From assembly GCA_035487155.1 (NCBI GenBank), contig DATHMK010000033.1:1-64000 (forward strand): a stretch of 64,000 bases of DNA, in the 5' to 3' direction. A program made the translations under genes and the position numbers. Every line of letters begins with the position of its first letter. The stretch's first letter is position 1. Origin of the DNA: DAIDKA01 sp035487155. GTDB lineage: Bacteria > Pseudomonadota > Gammaproteobacteria > Steroidobacterales > Steroidobacteraceae. Below the pieces are notes generated by a model, which was not told where the DNA came from, made no database searches, and was given only the letters and a program-made list of their open reading frames with translations. Below are positions 24,347-34,241 of the stretch, piece by piece.

Positions 24347-27001
24347 ATGAAGATGGGTCGGGCAATCGTGGCGATGCTGCCGCTGCTGATCGCGGCGGCG
24401 CCGTCGCGCGCCGCGGAGGCGCCCTGTCCGATCGCGGCTTCGCAGGAGAGGCCCTGGCTGGACAACACGCTGTCAGCGGAGTGCCGAGCTGATGCGCTCG
24501 TCAGGCAGCTCGGTTCGCTCGATGACAAGCTCGCCGTACTCGGTGGCGGGCTGCAACGCTACGGAGTGACGGATTCTCCCGCTTCTGATGGACCAGCGGG
24601 ACCAACTCACGTGCCGGGCGGCGCGAGTCTTCCGAACGGGATGGCGGTGGCGTCGAGTTTCGATGTGGATATGGCGCATGCCTACGGGCGTGCGGTGGGC
24701 GGGGAATTCCGCGCCGCGGGCATACTTCAGATGCTGGGCCCGACTGTAGACATTGCCCGCACCTGGCATTCGGGTCGGGTTCCTGAGGCATTTGGTGAGG
24801 ATCCTTTGCTTTCCGGGGAAATCGCGGCCAACGTGGTCCGGGGAGTGCAGGAACGGGGCGTTGCCGCAACTCTGAAGCACTTCGCGGTGTATGAGCAGGA
24901 GCAGGGACGCACCGGAGACTTGCCATTCGGACTCAACGCAGCGGTGAACAATGTCGTTTCGGAACGCGTAATCCGCGAGATCTACCTCGCCCCATTTCGA
25001 GCCGCCGTCCAGGAGGGCGGGGCGCTGGGCGTGATGTGCGGGTTTCCCCGTATCAACGGTGTCTATGCGTGCGAGAACTCCATGCTGCTGGGAATTCTGA
25101 AGAATGAATGGGGATTTCGTGGCACCGTGGCACCGGACTTTCCGGACGCTCAACGAAGTGTCGTTGCCGCCGTCAATGCAGGTCTGGACATGGGGAATCT
25201 CGGTGTGCCTCGCGAGGCCGGGCCAGCCGCTCGCCCGGCTGCCACACCGGATGCGAACCTGGGGGCGGCGCTGGGATTGGGAGCAATACCAGGAGGTGTG
25301 AGCCTGCACGATGCCGCGGTGTCCGGAAGGGTCAGCGCGCAGCGTCTTGATGACATGATTCGGCGCAGACTGATCGTGCTGTTTGCGGCACAAGCCGCCG
25401 GCGCGTCGCCACTCGCCCGGCAGGACACCGCGGCAAACGGCGTCCAGGAGCTGGCATTGCGCATTGCGGAACAGGGGGCGGTGCTGCTGCGAAACGAAGC
25501 ACAGGTTCTTCCGCTTGCGGCGCAAGTGAAGTCGATTGCTGTTCTGGGCGCACAGGCGGGAGCGAAGCCACAAGCCGCGACGTCCGGATCGGCGTACATC
25601 GAGCCAGCACGGGCCGCGGCCGCCATCGATGAGATAAGGCTGCGCGCCGGAACCTCAGTGCGAGTGACCTACGTCCGCGGCTCCCTTGGACTCGACGCGC
25701 TTCCGGCCATTCCCACTGCGGTGCTCCACACCCCGGAGGGTGGCGCCGGTCTGCGCGTTGAGTACTTTGGGAATCCGCGTCTGGACTTCGCCGGTCGGCC
25801 ACTCTTTGTGCGCATCGACCCGAGCGCGGATGTGCGTGGGCCCATGCCGATAGCCGGATTACCCGCCAACAATGGCTGGTCTACGCGTTGGTCCGGCACA
25901 CTCACCCCCAGAAACAGCGGTGTCCACCACTTCACGCTTTCCGGGGCCGGAAGCGGGCGCCTCTACCTGGACGACCGGCTGGTCGCGCGATTCGATCGAG
26001 TTGACTTCGGGGCGGTGGCGTATGCGGCAGCGACGCTTGAAGGTGGTCACTCCGTGAGGTTGCGCGTGGAGTTCACACCACGCGAAGCGGCTCCCATCCC
26101 GGGCCTGCACATGATGGGTACCACCCTGGGCACTCTACTGCACCTGGGATGGGCCGAGCCGGATGATAGTGTCGCTCAGGCCGTGGCCGCCGCCCGGCAG
26201 GCAGACGTGGCCATAATCTTTGCCGCGGACCGTCAGGGAGAGGGCGCTGATCGCACGGGCCTCGCGCTGCCCGGTGATCAGAACGAATTGATCGCGGCGG
26301 TCGCGGCGGCGAACCCAAGCACCGTCGTGGTCCTGAGCACCGCAGGCCCGGTCTCCATGCCCTGGGCGAACAAGGTCGCGGCCATCCTGGAAACCTGGTA
26401 CGCGGGAGATGCATTCGGCACCGCTGTGACGCGTCTGCTTTTTGGCGATGCCGCCCCCGGAGGGCGACTGCCGATTACCTTCCCGATGAACGAGCAGCAA
26501 GGGCCGCTTTCGTTGCCGAGCCGCTATCCCGGAACGGTCAGCTCCGACGGGTCGCTGGCGGAGGCCCATTTTGATGAAGGATTGCTGGTGGGATACCGCT
26601 GGTTTGACGCCACCCAGTCCAAGCCGCTCTATCCCTTTGGTCACGGCTTGACATATTCGCGAATGCGCGTCGATCACTTTCAGGTCGAGACCTCCGCCAC
26701 CGAACCTCGCATCAAGGCAACGATCAGCAACGTCGGATCACATGCCGATGCCGAAGTGCTGCAGGTATATCTCCGATTCCCGGACTCAGCGTCGGAGCCG
26801 CCGCGGCGCCTGGTGGCATTCAAGCGGGTTGAACTTGCCGCCGCAGAGAGTCGCGATATTGAGCTGACTGTACCTGCCCGTGCCTTTGAAGTATGGGATG
26901 CACAGGCACACCGCTGGCACGCGCCCTCTGGCCGCTACGAGATTTTCATCGGGCGGTCTTCCCGGGAAATTCTTTTTCGTCATTCCTTCGATCGGCCATG
27001 A
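24347..27001 (+). CDS. GH3 glycosidase with PA14 insert, exported
   Basis: About 884 residues with a signal peptide (IVAMLPLLIAAAPSRA). The GH3 N-terminal barrel has GPTVDIARTWHSGR, the KHF motif near 177 and the nucleophile Asp264 in GTVAPDFPDA. A PA14 carbohydrate-binding insert (about 465-600, GLRVEYFGNP through GRLYLDDRLVARF) splits the second domain, and a fibronectin-III-like domain closes the chain. Such enzymes are beta-glucosidases or related exo-glycosidases acting on plant glycosides in the periplasm. Start at 24347; its stop overlaps the tannase start by 4 bp. The exact sugar is not determinable. Confidence 0.9.
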   Translation: MKMGRAIVAMLPLLIAAAPSRAAEAPCPIAASQERPWLDNTLSAECRADALVRQLGSLDDKLAVLGGGLQRYGVTDSPASDGPAGPTHVPGGASLPNGMAVASSFDVDMAHAYGRAVGGEFRAAGILQMLGPTVDIARTWHSGRVPEAFGEDPLLSGEIAANVVRGVQERGVAATLKHFAVYEQEQGRTGDLPFGLNAAVNNVVSERVIREIYLAPFRAAVQEGGALGVMCGFPRINGVYACENSMLLGILKNEWGFRGTVAPDFPDAQRSVVAAVNAGLDMGNLGVPREAGPAARPAATPDANLGAALGLGAIPGGVSLHDAAVSGRVSAQRLDDMIRRRLIVLFAAQAAGASPLARQDTAANGVQELALRIAEQGAVLLRNEAQVLPLAAQVKSIAVLGAQAGAKPQAATSGSAYIEPARAAAAIDEIRLRAGTSVRVTYVRGSLGLDALPAIPTAVLHTPEGGAGLRVEYFGNPRLDFAGRPLFVRIDPSADVRGPMPIAGLPANNGWSTRWSGTLTPRNSGVHHFTLSGAGSGRLYLDDRLVARFDRVDFGAVAYAAATLEGGHSVRLRVEFTPREAAPIPGLHMMGTTLGTLLHLGWAEPDDSVAQAVAAARQADVAIIFAADRQGEGADRTGLALPGDQNELIAAVAAANPSTVVVLSTAGPVSMPWANKVAAILETWYAGDAFGTAVTRLLFGDAAPGGRLPITFPMNEQQGPLSLPSRYPGTVSSDGSLAEAHFDEGLLVGYRWFDATQSKPLYPFGHGLTYSRMRVDHFQVETSATEPRIKATISNVGSHADAEVLQVYLRFPDSASEPPRRLVAFKRVELAAAESRDIELTVPARAFEVWDAQAHRWHAPSGRYEIFIGRSSREILFRHSFDRP

Positions 27002-28785
27002 GGAAAATTACCGTGACAAAGCTGGGTTGGCTGACCTACGCCCTGATCGCCGGCTCTGCGCTTGCGGCCGGCCACTGCACGCCGGCGCGCAGTCAAGCAA
27101 GCGAGCCGGCCCACGGACTCGCCGACGCAGCGCGAGCGTGCTCTGCTTTGATCCAACAAACCGGTGTCGCGCTGGGTGAGCCCACGGCGCGGATCCTGAC
27201 GGCGAAGCTCAATGCTCGTTCCGAGTCGCAAGCCGATCCCGCGGCTCCGCCGTGGATGGGTCCGCTGCCGCCAATGCCGGAACACTGCGAACTGACGGGC
27301 GTCATGCGCGAGCGCACCGGCTCTGATGGGCAGCGATACGCGGTGAAGTTCCACATGCGCCTTCCGACCGACTGGAACGGACGGTTTCTGTTCCAGGGCG
27401 GTGGGGGTACAAACGGCGTTCTTGGCGCGGCCAATGGCAGCCTGCAACCGGGAATGCCCACCGGGCTCGAACAAGGCTTCGCGGTCGTCAGCACCGACAC
27501 GGGTCATGATAACGCGCTCAACAGCAACCCCGAGAAGCAGGGGACAGTGTCATTCGGACACGACTACCAGGCCCGTCTGGAGTACGCCGAGAAGGCCCTC
27601 GACAGCGTGGCCACCACGGCCAAGCGCATCATCGGCATCTACTACAATCGCCCTGCAAGCCATAGTTTCTTTGCCGGATGCTCCAATGGCGGGCGTGAGG
27701 GCATGGTCTTCGCGCAGCGCTTTCCGGATCAGTTCGACGGCATTGTGGCGGGGTCGCCGGCTTTTGCCGTTCCCAAGGCGGCCATCGCCGAGGCTTGGGA
27801 CACCCAGACCTTCGCAGCCCTCGCCGCCAGCGAAGGCATGAAGCAGGGCAATGGCCTGCCCGATATAGCGAAAGCGCTTTCCGATGCAGACCTGGGCCTC
27901 ATCGCCGAGGCGGTCATGAAGGCCTGCGACGCTGCGGATGGGGCGCTCGATGGGATGGTACAGAACCTCGGTCAGTGCACCACCGCGCGAGTCCGTCCCC
28001 GGCTCGAGGCCAGCATCTGCACCGGTGCCAAGAACGCGACCTGTTTGAGCCGCGATCAGGTCGAGGCGCTGGTTCGCTCACTTGGCGGCCCTCATGATTC
28101 CAAGGGCCGCGCGCTATATGCGGATTGGCCCTGGGACGTTGGCCTCGCCAGTCCCGGTTGGCGCATATGGAAGCTGGGAATCCCCGGCGCGATGCCTTCG
28201 ATCAATGTTGCACTGGGCTCACCGGCGCTGTCGGGGCTGTTTATCACCCCGCCCACTGACGTTGCGGACACGCCGGAGGCGAATCTTCGGTATCAGCTTG
28301 CATTCAACTTTGACCGTGACGCACCGAAGATCTTCGGCAAGAACGCACAGTTCCCGCGCTCCGGCTGGGACCTGGTTGGGGCACAGTCAACGGACCTCGA
28401 TCGGTTCCGCCAGCACGGCGGTAAGCTCATCGTGCCGCAGGGCGGCTCCGACCCCATTTTTTCGATTAACGACACCATCGCCTGGTGGCGCAGGGTTGAT
28501 GCGGCGAACCGCGGAAACGCCAGCAGTTTTGTCCGGGTATATGCGGTGCCGGGCATGAACCATTGCGGTGGCGGACCTGCCACGGATCAGTTTGACGCGT
28601 TGACGGCGGTCGTCAACTGGGTCGAGCGCGGAGTCGCACCCGACAGTATCCTGGCTAAGGCGGGACCTATGACGCCCTGGCCGGGTCGTACCCGACCGCT
28701 GTGTTCATATCCGAACATCGCGCGTTACCGCTCCGGGGACATGAACCAGGCGACAAGTTTCGCCTGTGAGGCAGGAGGGCGATGA
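26998..28785 (+). CDS. Tannase/feruloyl-esterase-family hydrolase (second)
   Basis: About 595 residues with a signal peptide (YALIAGSALAAG). Nucleophile Ser229 in CSNGGREG, Asp485 in QGGSDPIFS and His522 in GMNHCGGG, again with Cys beside Ser and His (CS-D-HC). FLFQGGGGTNG is the oxyanion loop. Larger than the 5834-7360 member, with an extra lid segment (about 300-450). It is translationally coupled to the GH3 gene and to the following alpha/beta hydrolase (both ATGA), which links phenolic-ester and glycoside cleavage. Confidence 0.9.
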   Translation: MRKITVTKLGWLTYALIAGSALAAGHCTPARSQASEPAHGLADAARACSALIQQTGVALGEPTARILTAKLNARSESQADPAAPPWMGPLPPMPEHCELTGVMRERTGSDGQRYAVKFHMRLPTDWNGRFLFQGGGGTNGVLGAANGSLQPGMPTGLEQGFAVVSTDTGHDNALNSNPEKQGTVSFGHDYQARLEYAEKALDSVATTAKRIIGIYYNRPASHSFFAGCSNGGREGMVFAQRFPDQFDGIVAGSPAFAVPKAAIAEAWDTQTFAALAASEGMKQGNGLPDIAKALSDADLGLIAEAVMKACDAADGALDGMVQNLGQCTTARVRPRLEASICTGAKNATCLSRDQVEALVRSLGGPHDSKGRALYADWPWDVGLASPGWRIWKLGIPGAMPSINVALGSPALSGLFITPPTDVADTPEANLRYQLAFNFDRDAPKIFGKNAQFPRSGWDLVGAQSTDLDRFRQHGGKLIVPQGGSDPIFSINDTIAWWRRVDAANRGNASSFVRVYAVPGMNHCGGGPATDQFDALTAVVNWVERGVAPDSILAKAGPMTPWPGRTRPLCSYPNIARYRSGDMNQATSFACEAGGR

Positions 28786-29786
28786 TGACGAAGAAGTCCG
28801 TGTTCCCGGCAGTGGCATCACTGTGCATGGCTGCCGCTCCAGGCGTGTATGCCGCCGAGGCGCCGCAGCCTCCTGCCGCCTTCAATCCGGCCGAAATACG
28901 CGCTGCAATGGACGCCTTCAACAAGATGCCCGATACCGTGGGCACAGGGAAGTACCCCGCACTGAAGGAGGAAGTGACATCGCTTCCGGACCACGTCATC
29001 TATCGGCCGGCCGATCTTGCGAAACTTGGCAAGGAAAAACTGGGCGTCCTGGTCTGGGGCAACGGCGGATGTTCCGCGGATGGAGCCGGCGGACGCCTGC
29101 ACCTGGCGGAAATCGCCTCGCATGGATACCTTGCCATTGCCAGCGGCAGGATCCTGAGCGGCCCGGGAGCGCCCCCCAGTGCGGAGGCCGTACTGCCCGC
29201 GCCGGGCGGTGGCATCCCACCACCGGCCACGAAGGCCGCCAGCCTGACCGAGGCCATCGATTGGGCCCTGAAGGAGAATGCGCGTCCCGGTAGCCGTTAC
29301 TTCGGGCGAATCAATCCGCGCTGGATCGCGGTTTCCGGCTGGAGCTGCGGCGGACTGCAGGCACTGCAGATCGCCGCCGACAGCCGGGTGCATGCGGTGA
29401 TCATTCACAGCAGCGGCATATTCAATGCCGGCGCAAATCCCATTCCCGGCATGGATCTGAACAAGGGCGCGCTCGCCAAATTGCACACCCCGGTGATCTA
29501 CATTCTCGGCGGACCGACGGATATCGCCTATGCCAACGGCGAGGATGACTTCAAACGGATCGAACACCTACCCGTGATGGTCGCCAATCTCGACGTGGGC
29601 CATGGCGGCACATTTATGCAGCCCAATGGTGGCCTTGAGGCCTCCGTAGCCGTCAGTTGGCTGGACTGGCAGTTCAAGGGCGATGCGCAGGCGGCGAAGC
29701 GTTTCACGGGTCCTGACTGCGGGCTGTGCAAGGATCCGCAATGGCGGATTGAGCGGAAGAATTTCGACGCAGACATGGGCAAGTAG
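28782..29786 (+). CDS. Exported alpha/beta hydrolase, DCGLC type (copy 1)
   Basis: 334 residues with a signal peptide (ending GVYAAE). VWGNGGCSADG is the oxyanion region, the nucleophile Ser stands in SGWSCGGLQ, and VGHGGTF gives the His. The C terminus GPDCGLCKDPQW is shared with the paralogue at 34242-35387. I know no characterised member; chlorophyllase/PETase-like esterase folds are the nearest guess. It is coupled to the second tannase gene. Confidence 0.75.
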   Translation: MMTKKSVFPAVASLCMAAAPGVYAAEAPQPPAAFNPAEIRAAMDAFNKMPDTVGTGKYPALKEEVTSLPDHVIYRPADLAKLGKEKLGVLVWGNGGCSADGAGGRLHLAEIASHGYLAIASGRILSGPGAPPSAEAVLPAPGGGIPPPATKAASLTEAIDWALKENARPGSRYFGRINPRWIAVSGWSCGGLQALQIAADSRVHAVIIHSSGIFNAGANPIPGMDLNKGALAKLHTPVIYILGGPTDIAYANGEDDFKRIEHLPVMVANLDVGHGGTFMQPNGGLEASVAVSWLDWQFKGDAQAAKRFTGPDCGLCKDPQWRIERKNFDADMGK

Positions 29787-29985
29787 ATCTCGGTAGGACG
29801 GGGCGGGACGACAAGTGGGCGCGCTGCAATGCGATTTCGCGCCAGGCCGAAAACCCATCGTTCGGTCTGGCCGAATCCACGTATCCAAACAATCGGATTC
29901 CCAGGGCTGCGGTGTGTGAATAACCTCCACCATCGGGAGGGTTGCGCCGTCTGAACCCTCGCGGCTTCTTTGGGGGGGACGCTCG

Positions 29986-32304
29986 ATGATGAAGATACAC
30001 ACTTGGCCGCTGGGCCTCGCGTGCGCGGTGTCGATGCTCGGGGCAGCGACATCAGTGCAGGCCCAGACAGCCGCGCCCGGGAACAACGCGAAGGATACCT
30101 CGAATGACACGACTCTCGAGGAGGTCATCGTCACGGCCGAGCGGCGGCCCGAGGCGCTGAAGGATGCGCCGGTCGCGGTGACAGTCGTCAACGCTCAGCA
30201 GCTGGCAGATCAGCACGTCTACAATATCTCCGAGCTGGCGCAGACCACTCCCGCGCTGGAGATGATTCAGGCTTTCGGTGGTCCCGGCGGAGGAGGCCAG
30301 ATTCGTGGCCTCGGGACACAGTCATTTACCCGCGCTGCCGAGGGTGCCGTTGGTATCGTCGTCGATGGAATCTCTCAGGGCAATGCCAACATCTCCAACA
30401 TCTTCGACATCCAGCACATCGAAGTACTGGAGGGACCTCAGGGCACCCTCTTCGGTCTGACATCCTCAGCCGGCGTGATCAATATTCTGACCAACGCACC
30501 TGATCCTACGGGGTTTCATACCGACTGGCACGAGGACTACGCGCACAAGGGAACCGCCGGATCCTTGTTCGGGCAAGAGACATTACAGGGAGTCGTCAAC
30601 GTTCCACTGAGCGACCTCTCGGCCCTGCGCGTGAGCACTAGCATCGATGACAACACGGGGGTGCAGCACAACAGCTTCACGGGTCACGACGACAGCGCGG
30701 ACAATTTCGGACTCCGGGCACGCTATCTGCTGAAAGCGTCGGACTCGATGCAGTTCAATGTGATTGCCGACTGGGAGCGCACGGTGCAGCACGGAGCGGA
30801 GGGCGGCACCATTGCCTCATTCACGTACGTCTATGCGGATCCGGCACTGACGGCCGAGCTCGCCAGCTGCGGCATCACTCCGGGGTTCGGCAACCAGGAC
30901 CGCTGTGCCAATCATCCTGAGGAAGCCAGCGATTACAACTACGGGTTGTCTGCGCAGGCCGACTTCAATCTCGGCGCAAGCACGCTGACCTCAATCCTTG
31001 CGTATCGGCGCGAGGAGAGCGGACCGGACTCACAGGACATCCAGGCCGTGCCCCAGGAAATCCCCCAGATCTGGTCCACGGGTGCGCTGACGGCCGGCAG
31101 GCAGTATTCCGCAGAGCTGCGCCTGACGTCCAACGGCGACACACGGTTGGACTATACGAGCGGACTGTACTATTCGAACTATCTCATCCTAGGGTATGGC
31201 GCACCGGGCGCATTCTTTCACGTCCAATTGCCTTTTCCGCCATTCGAGCTTGGATCGGCCACTACCACGCTGACCCAGACGAGTACCGTCTCCACGGCGG
31301 CCTACGGCCAGATGACGTTCCACGTCACCGATGCGCTCGGATTGATCGCGGGCGCCCGTTACACCTACGAATCCATCAACGACTACACATCGCCGCTAGG
31401 ATTTCAGCCCGGCTCCGCTGACAACACAGGAGCTGACTCCCTGGCGGTGACCCAGAACAATGTTTCCGGCAAGCTGGGAGTGCTCTACAAACTGAGCCCG
31501 GACTGGACGGCGCGTGCCACAGTCGTTCGCGGCTATAAGGGCCCGCAGGCGCAGGCGGAAACCACGACGACGCCAGCCATCATCGTTCCGGCAGAGATAC
31601 CCCTATCCTACGAGGTCGGTATCAAGGGCGATGCCATTGGCGGACGACTGGGCGTGGACTTCACGCTGTTCGACACGCGTGACGAAAACTATCAGGGACA
31701 GAGCTGCTCGCTCGCGCCTGTCGGGACCCTCGCGTGTATACCCAATTCAGTCAACGTGACTACGCGCGGCGCGGAATTGAGTATCAACGGTCGGCCGGTG
31801 GACAGGCTGCAGCTCACCGCGGGCTATATCTACGATGATGCCACCTATCCATCGAGCTATCGCGGATTCGATCCGAACGATCTGACGGGTACCACGCTGC
31901 CAATGGGCGGCCTGCAGCTCGTTGGGGTGCCCAAGAACAAGTTGACGTTTACCGGGAACTACAGCGTGCCGCTGGGCGCCGTTGCCATCAACATCGGTAG
32001 TGATGTCACGTACAAGTCCGACATACGTTTGGGGTACAGCCCCGACCCGCGTTTTGTTTTCCCGAGCGCTTGGACTGTGGGTGCCCATCTTGACCTTCGT
32101 TCCAGTGACGATCACTGGGGTGTCGGGCTCTTCGCCCGTGATCTGACCAACTCGCATCAGCCCCTGACGCTGTTTGGTGGCCCGGCTTTCACTCCCCCGG
32201 GGGTAGTGCCGTTCCTGCCCACCGGGGCGATTTCCGGAGTCTCCGGCTGGGTGGGTCAACAGTCCTTGCGCGAGGTCGGCATTTCGGCGGATCTGCGGTT
32301 CTAG
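29986..32304 (+). CDS. TonB-dependent outer-membrane receptor
   Basis: 772 residues. A signal peptide ending SVQAQ is followed by the TonB box EEVIVTAERR, a plug domain (IRGLGTQSF, VVDGISQGN, EVLEGPQGTLFG) and a 22-strand-type barrel ending in Phe (SADLRF). It imports a bulky or scarce substrate across the outer membrane with TonB energy. Flanked by secreted esterases, a GH3 and an MFS transporter, it probably takes up a plant phenolic or glycoside. The 199-bp gap before it shows no riboswitch. Confidence 0.92.
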   Translation: MMKIHTWPLGLACAVSMLGAATSVQAQTAAPGNNAKDTSNDTTLEEVIVTAERRPEALKDAPVAVTVVNAQQLADQHVYNISELAQTTPALEMIQAFGGPGGGGQIRGLGTQSFTRAAEGAVGIVVDGISQGNANISNIFDIQHIEVLEGPQGTLFGLTSSAGVINILTNAPDPTGFHTDWHEDYAHKGTAGSLFGQETLQGVVNVPLSDLSALRVSTSIDDNTGVQHNSFTGHDDSADNFGLRARYLLKASDSMQFNVIADWERTVQHGAEGGTIASFTYVYADPALTAELASCGITPGFGNQDRCANHPEEASDYNYGLSAQADFNLGASTLTSILAYRREESGPDSQDIQAVPQEIPQIWSTGALTAGRQYSAELRLTSNGDTRLDYTSGLYYSNYLILGYGAPGAFFHVQLPFPPFELGSATTTLTQTSTVSTAAYGQMTFHVTDALGLIAGARYTYESINDYTSPLGFQPGSADNTGADSLAVTQNNVSGKLGVLYKLSPDWTARATVVRGYKGPQAQAETTTTPAIIVPAEIPLSYEVGIKGDAIGGRLGVDFTLFDTRDENYQGQSCSLAPVGTLACIPNSVNVTTRGAELSINGRPVDRLQLTAGYIYDDATYPSSYRGFDPNDLTGTTLPMGGLQLVGVPKNKLTFTGNYSVPLGAVAINIGSDVTYKSDIRLGYSPDPRFVFPSAWTVGAHLDLRSSDDHWGVGLFARDLTNSHQPLTLFGGPAFTPPGVVPFLPTGAISGVSGWVGQQSLREVGISADLRF

Positions 32305-32330
32305 CGCGCACCGGCTCGAGGGCGCGGTCG

Positions 32331-33521
32331 GTGACATCACGGGCGCCCACGTTGGGGCTGTGCGCCGCCGCCGCACTCTTTGAAGGCTTTGACAACCAGG
32401 CAATCGGCGTGGCCGCGCCGCGCCTGGCACTCGAGTTCGCTCTCACGAGTACCGAAAAGGGACTCATCCTGAGCGCCGCGCCCTTTGCGTTGTTTCTCGG
32501 CGCCGCGATTGGCGGTCGAGCGGCGGATTTCCTGGGACTGCGCAGCACGCTCATTATCTCGATGCTGCTGTTCGGGTTGTGCTCGCTGCTGACGGCCGTT
32601 GCGATCGGCGCCGATTCGCTGCTCGTGGCGCGACTGCTCACGGGTCTGGGTCTGGGCGGAGCACTGCCTGCCTTCATTGCGCTCTCCTCGGACGCCGCTG
32701 GGCCGCAGGGGCGTCTCAGCACCGTCACGGCAGTCATGGCCGGAATGCCACTTGGGGGCGCCGTCGCGGCTCTGACCGCCCTTGGAGAGGGACTCGGCTG
32801 GAGTTGGCGCAGCATCTTCCTGTTGGGCGGCGCCGGGCCGCTGCTGATCGCGTTGGTGATGTGGCGGGTACTTCCTCGAGCGAGCGAGCCGGAAACGCGC
32901 GTCGTTGCTGCGCGCGTGAACAGCATCAGAACGACATTGTTCGCCGCCGGCCGCACCCGGACGACATTATTCCTGTGGACCGCATTCTTCTTTACTCAGC
33001 TCCTACTGCTGCTGATGCTCAATTGGCTGCCCACACTTATTGTGGGGCTGGGCTTCTCGCATCGGCAGGCCAGCTGGGCGTCGATCTGGTTCAATCTCTG
33101 CGGCAGCCTGGGCTCGATGTTTCTCGCCCGCCGGCACGCAGGATCGCAGCGACGCCTGTGGGTGGTGCTCACCTACCTGGGCGTGGTGGCGGCGCTTCTG
33201 GCCATGCCGGCGGTGGGCAAGGTGTTTTCATTTGCGGCTCTGGCCTGTGGGCTGGCGGGTGGCCTGATGGTTGGCGCACAGTTGATCCTGTTCGCGCTTG
33301 CGCCCCTGTACTACGAACACAGTATGCGTGGCACCGGTGTCGGAGCGGCTGTGTCCGTGGGAAGACTGGGCGCGGTGGTCGGTCCGCTGTTTGCGAGCGT
33401 GCTGCTGGCGGGCGGCGGCACGTCCGAAACGGTGCTCCTCGGAATCGTTCCGTTCGCATTCATCGCCGGCGGGGCGGCATTGTGTCTCACCTGGCGTGAA
33501 GGCGTTTCGACCAACCATTGA
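32331..33521 (+). CDS. MFS transporter, aromatic-acid symporter-like
   Basis: 396 residues, about 12 hydrophobic segments. The first helix ALFEGFDNQAIGVAAPRLAL matches the DGFDxQxIG motif of aromatic-acid:H+ symporters (PcaK/BenK type). The GTG at 32331 is the apparent start, 26 bp after the TonB receptor. A phenolic acid released by the neighbouring esterases is the likely cargo. The loop-2 signature reads GGRAADFLGLR. Confidence 0.88.
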   Translation: MTSRAPTLGLCAAAALFEGFDNQAIGVAAPRLALEFALTSTEKGLILSAAPFALFLGAAIGGRAADFLGLRSTLIISMLLFGLCSLLTAVAIGADSLLVARLLTGLGLGGALPAFIALSSDAAGPQGRLSTVTAVMAGMPLGGAVAALTALGEGLGWSWRSIFLLGGAGPLLIALVMWRVLPRASEPETRVVAARVNSIRTTLFAAGRTRTTLFLWTAFFFTQLLLLLMLNWLPTLIVGLGFSHRQASWASIWFNLCGSLGSMFLARRHAGSQRRLWVVLTYLGVVAALLAMPAVGKVFSFAALACGLAGGLMVGAQLILFALAPLYYEHSMRGTGVGAAVSVGRLGAVVGPLFASVLLAGGGTSETVLLGIVPFAFIAGGAALCLTWREGVSTNH

Positions 33522-33532
33522 GGGGATCGAGC

Positions 33533-34195
33533 ATGAAAAGAATCCTGATCAACGCATTGTGTGTCATCACAGCACTGGTATCTCTTTACCCTGCCTTCGC
33601 AGTCGGTCCGGAGGATGATAAGCCTGCCTCACCGCGCAGCCTGCCCACCGATGCCCTGCCGCCTTTCGGCATGCTCGATGACCACGGACATCTGGTGCCG
33701 GTTCCCAGTCCCGCGGCACTAGCGGCCGCCGCAGGGACAGCTGCCCCGGCAGCGCCCGCCGTCGCGCCTGGTCCTTCGCTGGAACTGGCCACGCAAGGTG
33801 CTCGCGCGGCTGTCGAGGCCTGTGCCAAGCAGGGCGTGGCGGTTGCGGTGGCCGTCATAGATTCGCAAGGTAAGCCACGCGCCATGTTGATGGCGGAAGG
33901 TTCGATAGGAAGTGTGTTCGTAGCCATGCGCAAGGCGGTGGCGGCTCTGAGCTTCCGAGTGCCCACCTCCGAACTCAGTGCAAAGCTGCAGCAGAACAAG
34001 GCGCTGCTGGCTCGCATGACTCCCGTCATGTTCATCTCCGGTGGGGGCCTGCCGATCTGGCGCGGCAATGAGCTCATTGGCGCAATTGGATCAAGCGGCG
34101 CACACGGCGCCGGGCCGATCGGCCAGCTGGATGAAGTATGTGCGCGGGCGGGGCTTGAGAAGATCCAAAGCCGGCTGCGTGTCCCCGCAAAGTAG
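33533..34195 (+). CDS. Exported GlcG/HbpS-family protein
   Basis: About 220 residues with a signal peptide (INALCVITALVSLYPAFA). The C-terminal half is a GlcG/HbpS (DUF336) domain: LELATQGARAAVEACAKQGV, then AVAVIDSQGKPRAMLMAEGS, and AIGSSGAHGAGPIGQLDEVC. Members bind haem or small ligands and often accompany catabolic operons. The ATG at 33533 has AGGGG eight bases upstream. It lies between the MFS gene and an alpha/beta hydrolase. Confidence 0.85.
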   Translation: MKRILINALCVITALVSLYPAFAVGPEDDKPASPRSLPTDALPPFGMLDDHGHLVPVPSPAALAAAAGTAAPAAPAVAPGPSLELATQGARAAVEACAKQGVAVAVAVIDSQGKPRAMLMAEGSIGSVFVAMRKAVAALSFRVPTSELSAKLQQNKALLARMTPVMFISGGGLPIWRGNELIGAIGSSGAHGAGPIGQLDEVCARAGLEKIQSRLRVPAK

Positions 34196-34241
34196 GGCAT
34201 CGCTGCAGATTTCTTCCTAGCGCTCGAGAAAGAGGGACATC

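Noticed and set aside
24473..25573. Minus-strand open frame of 366 codons
   Set aside because: It is a high-GC shadow of the GH3 gene with no recognisable domain.
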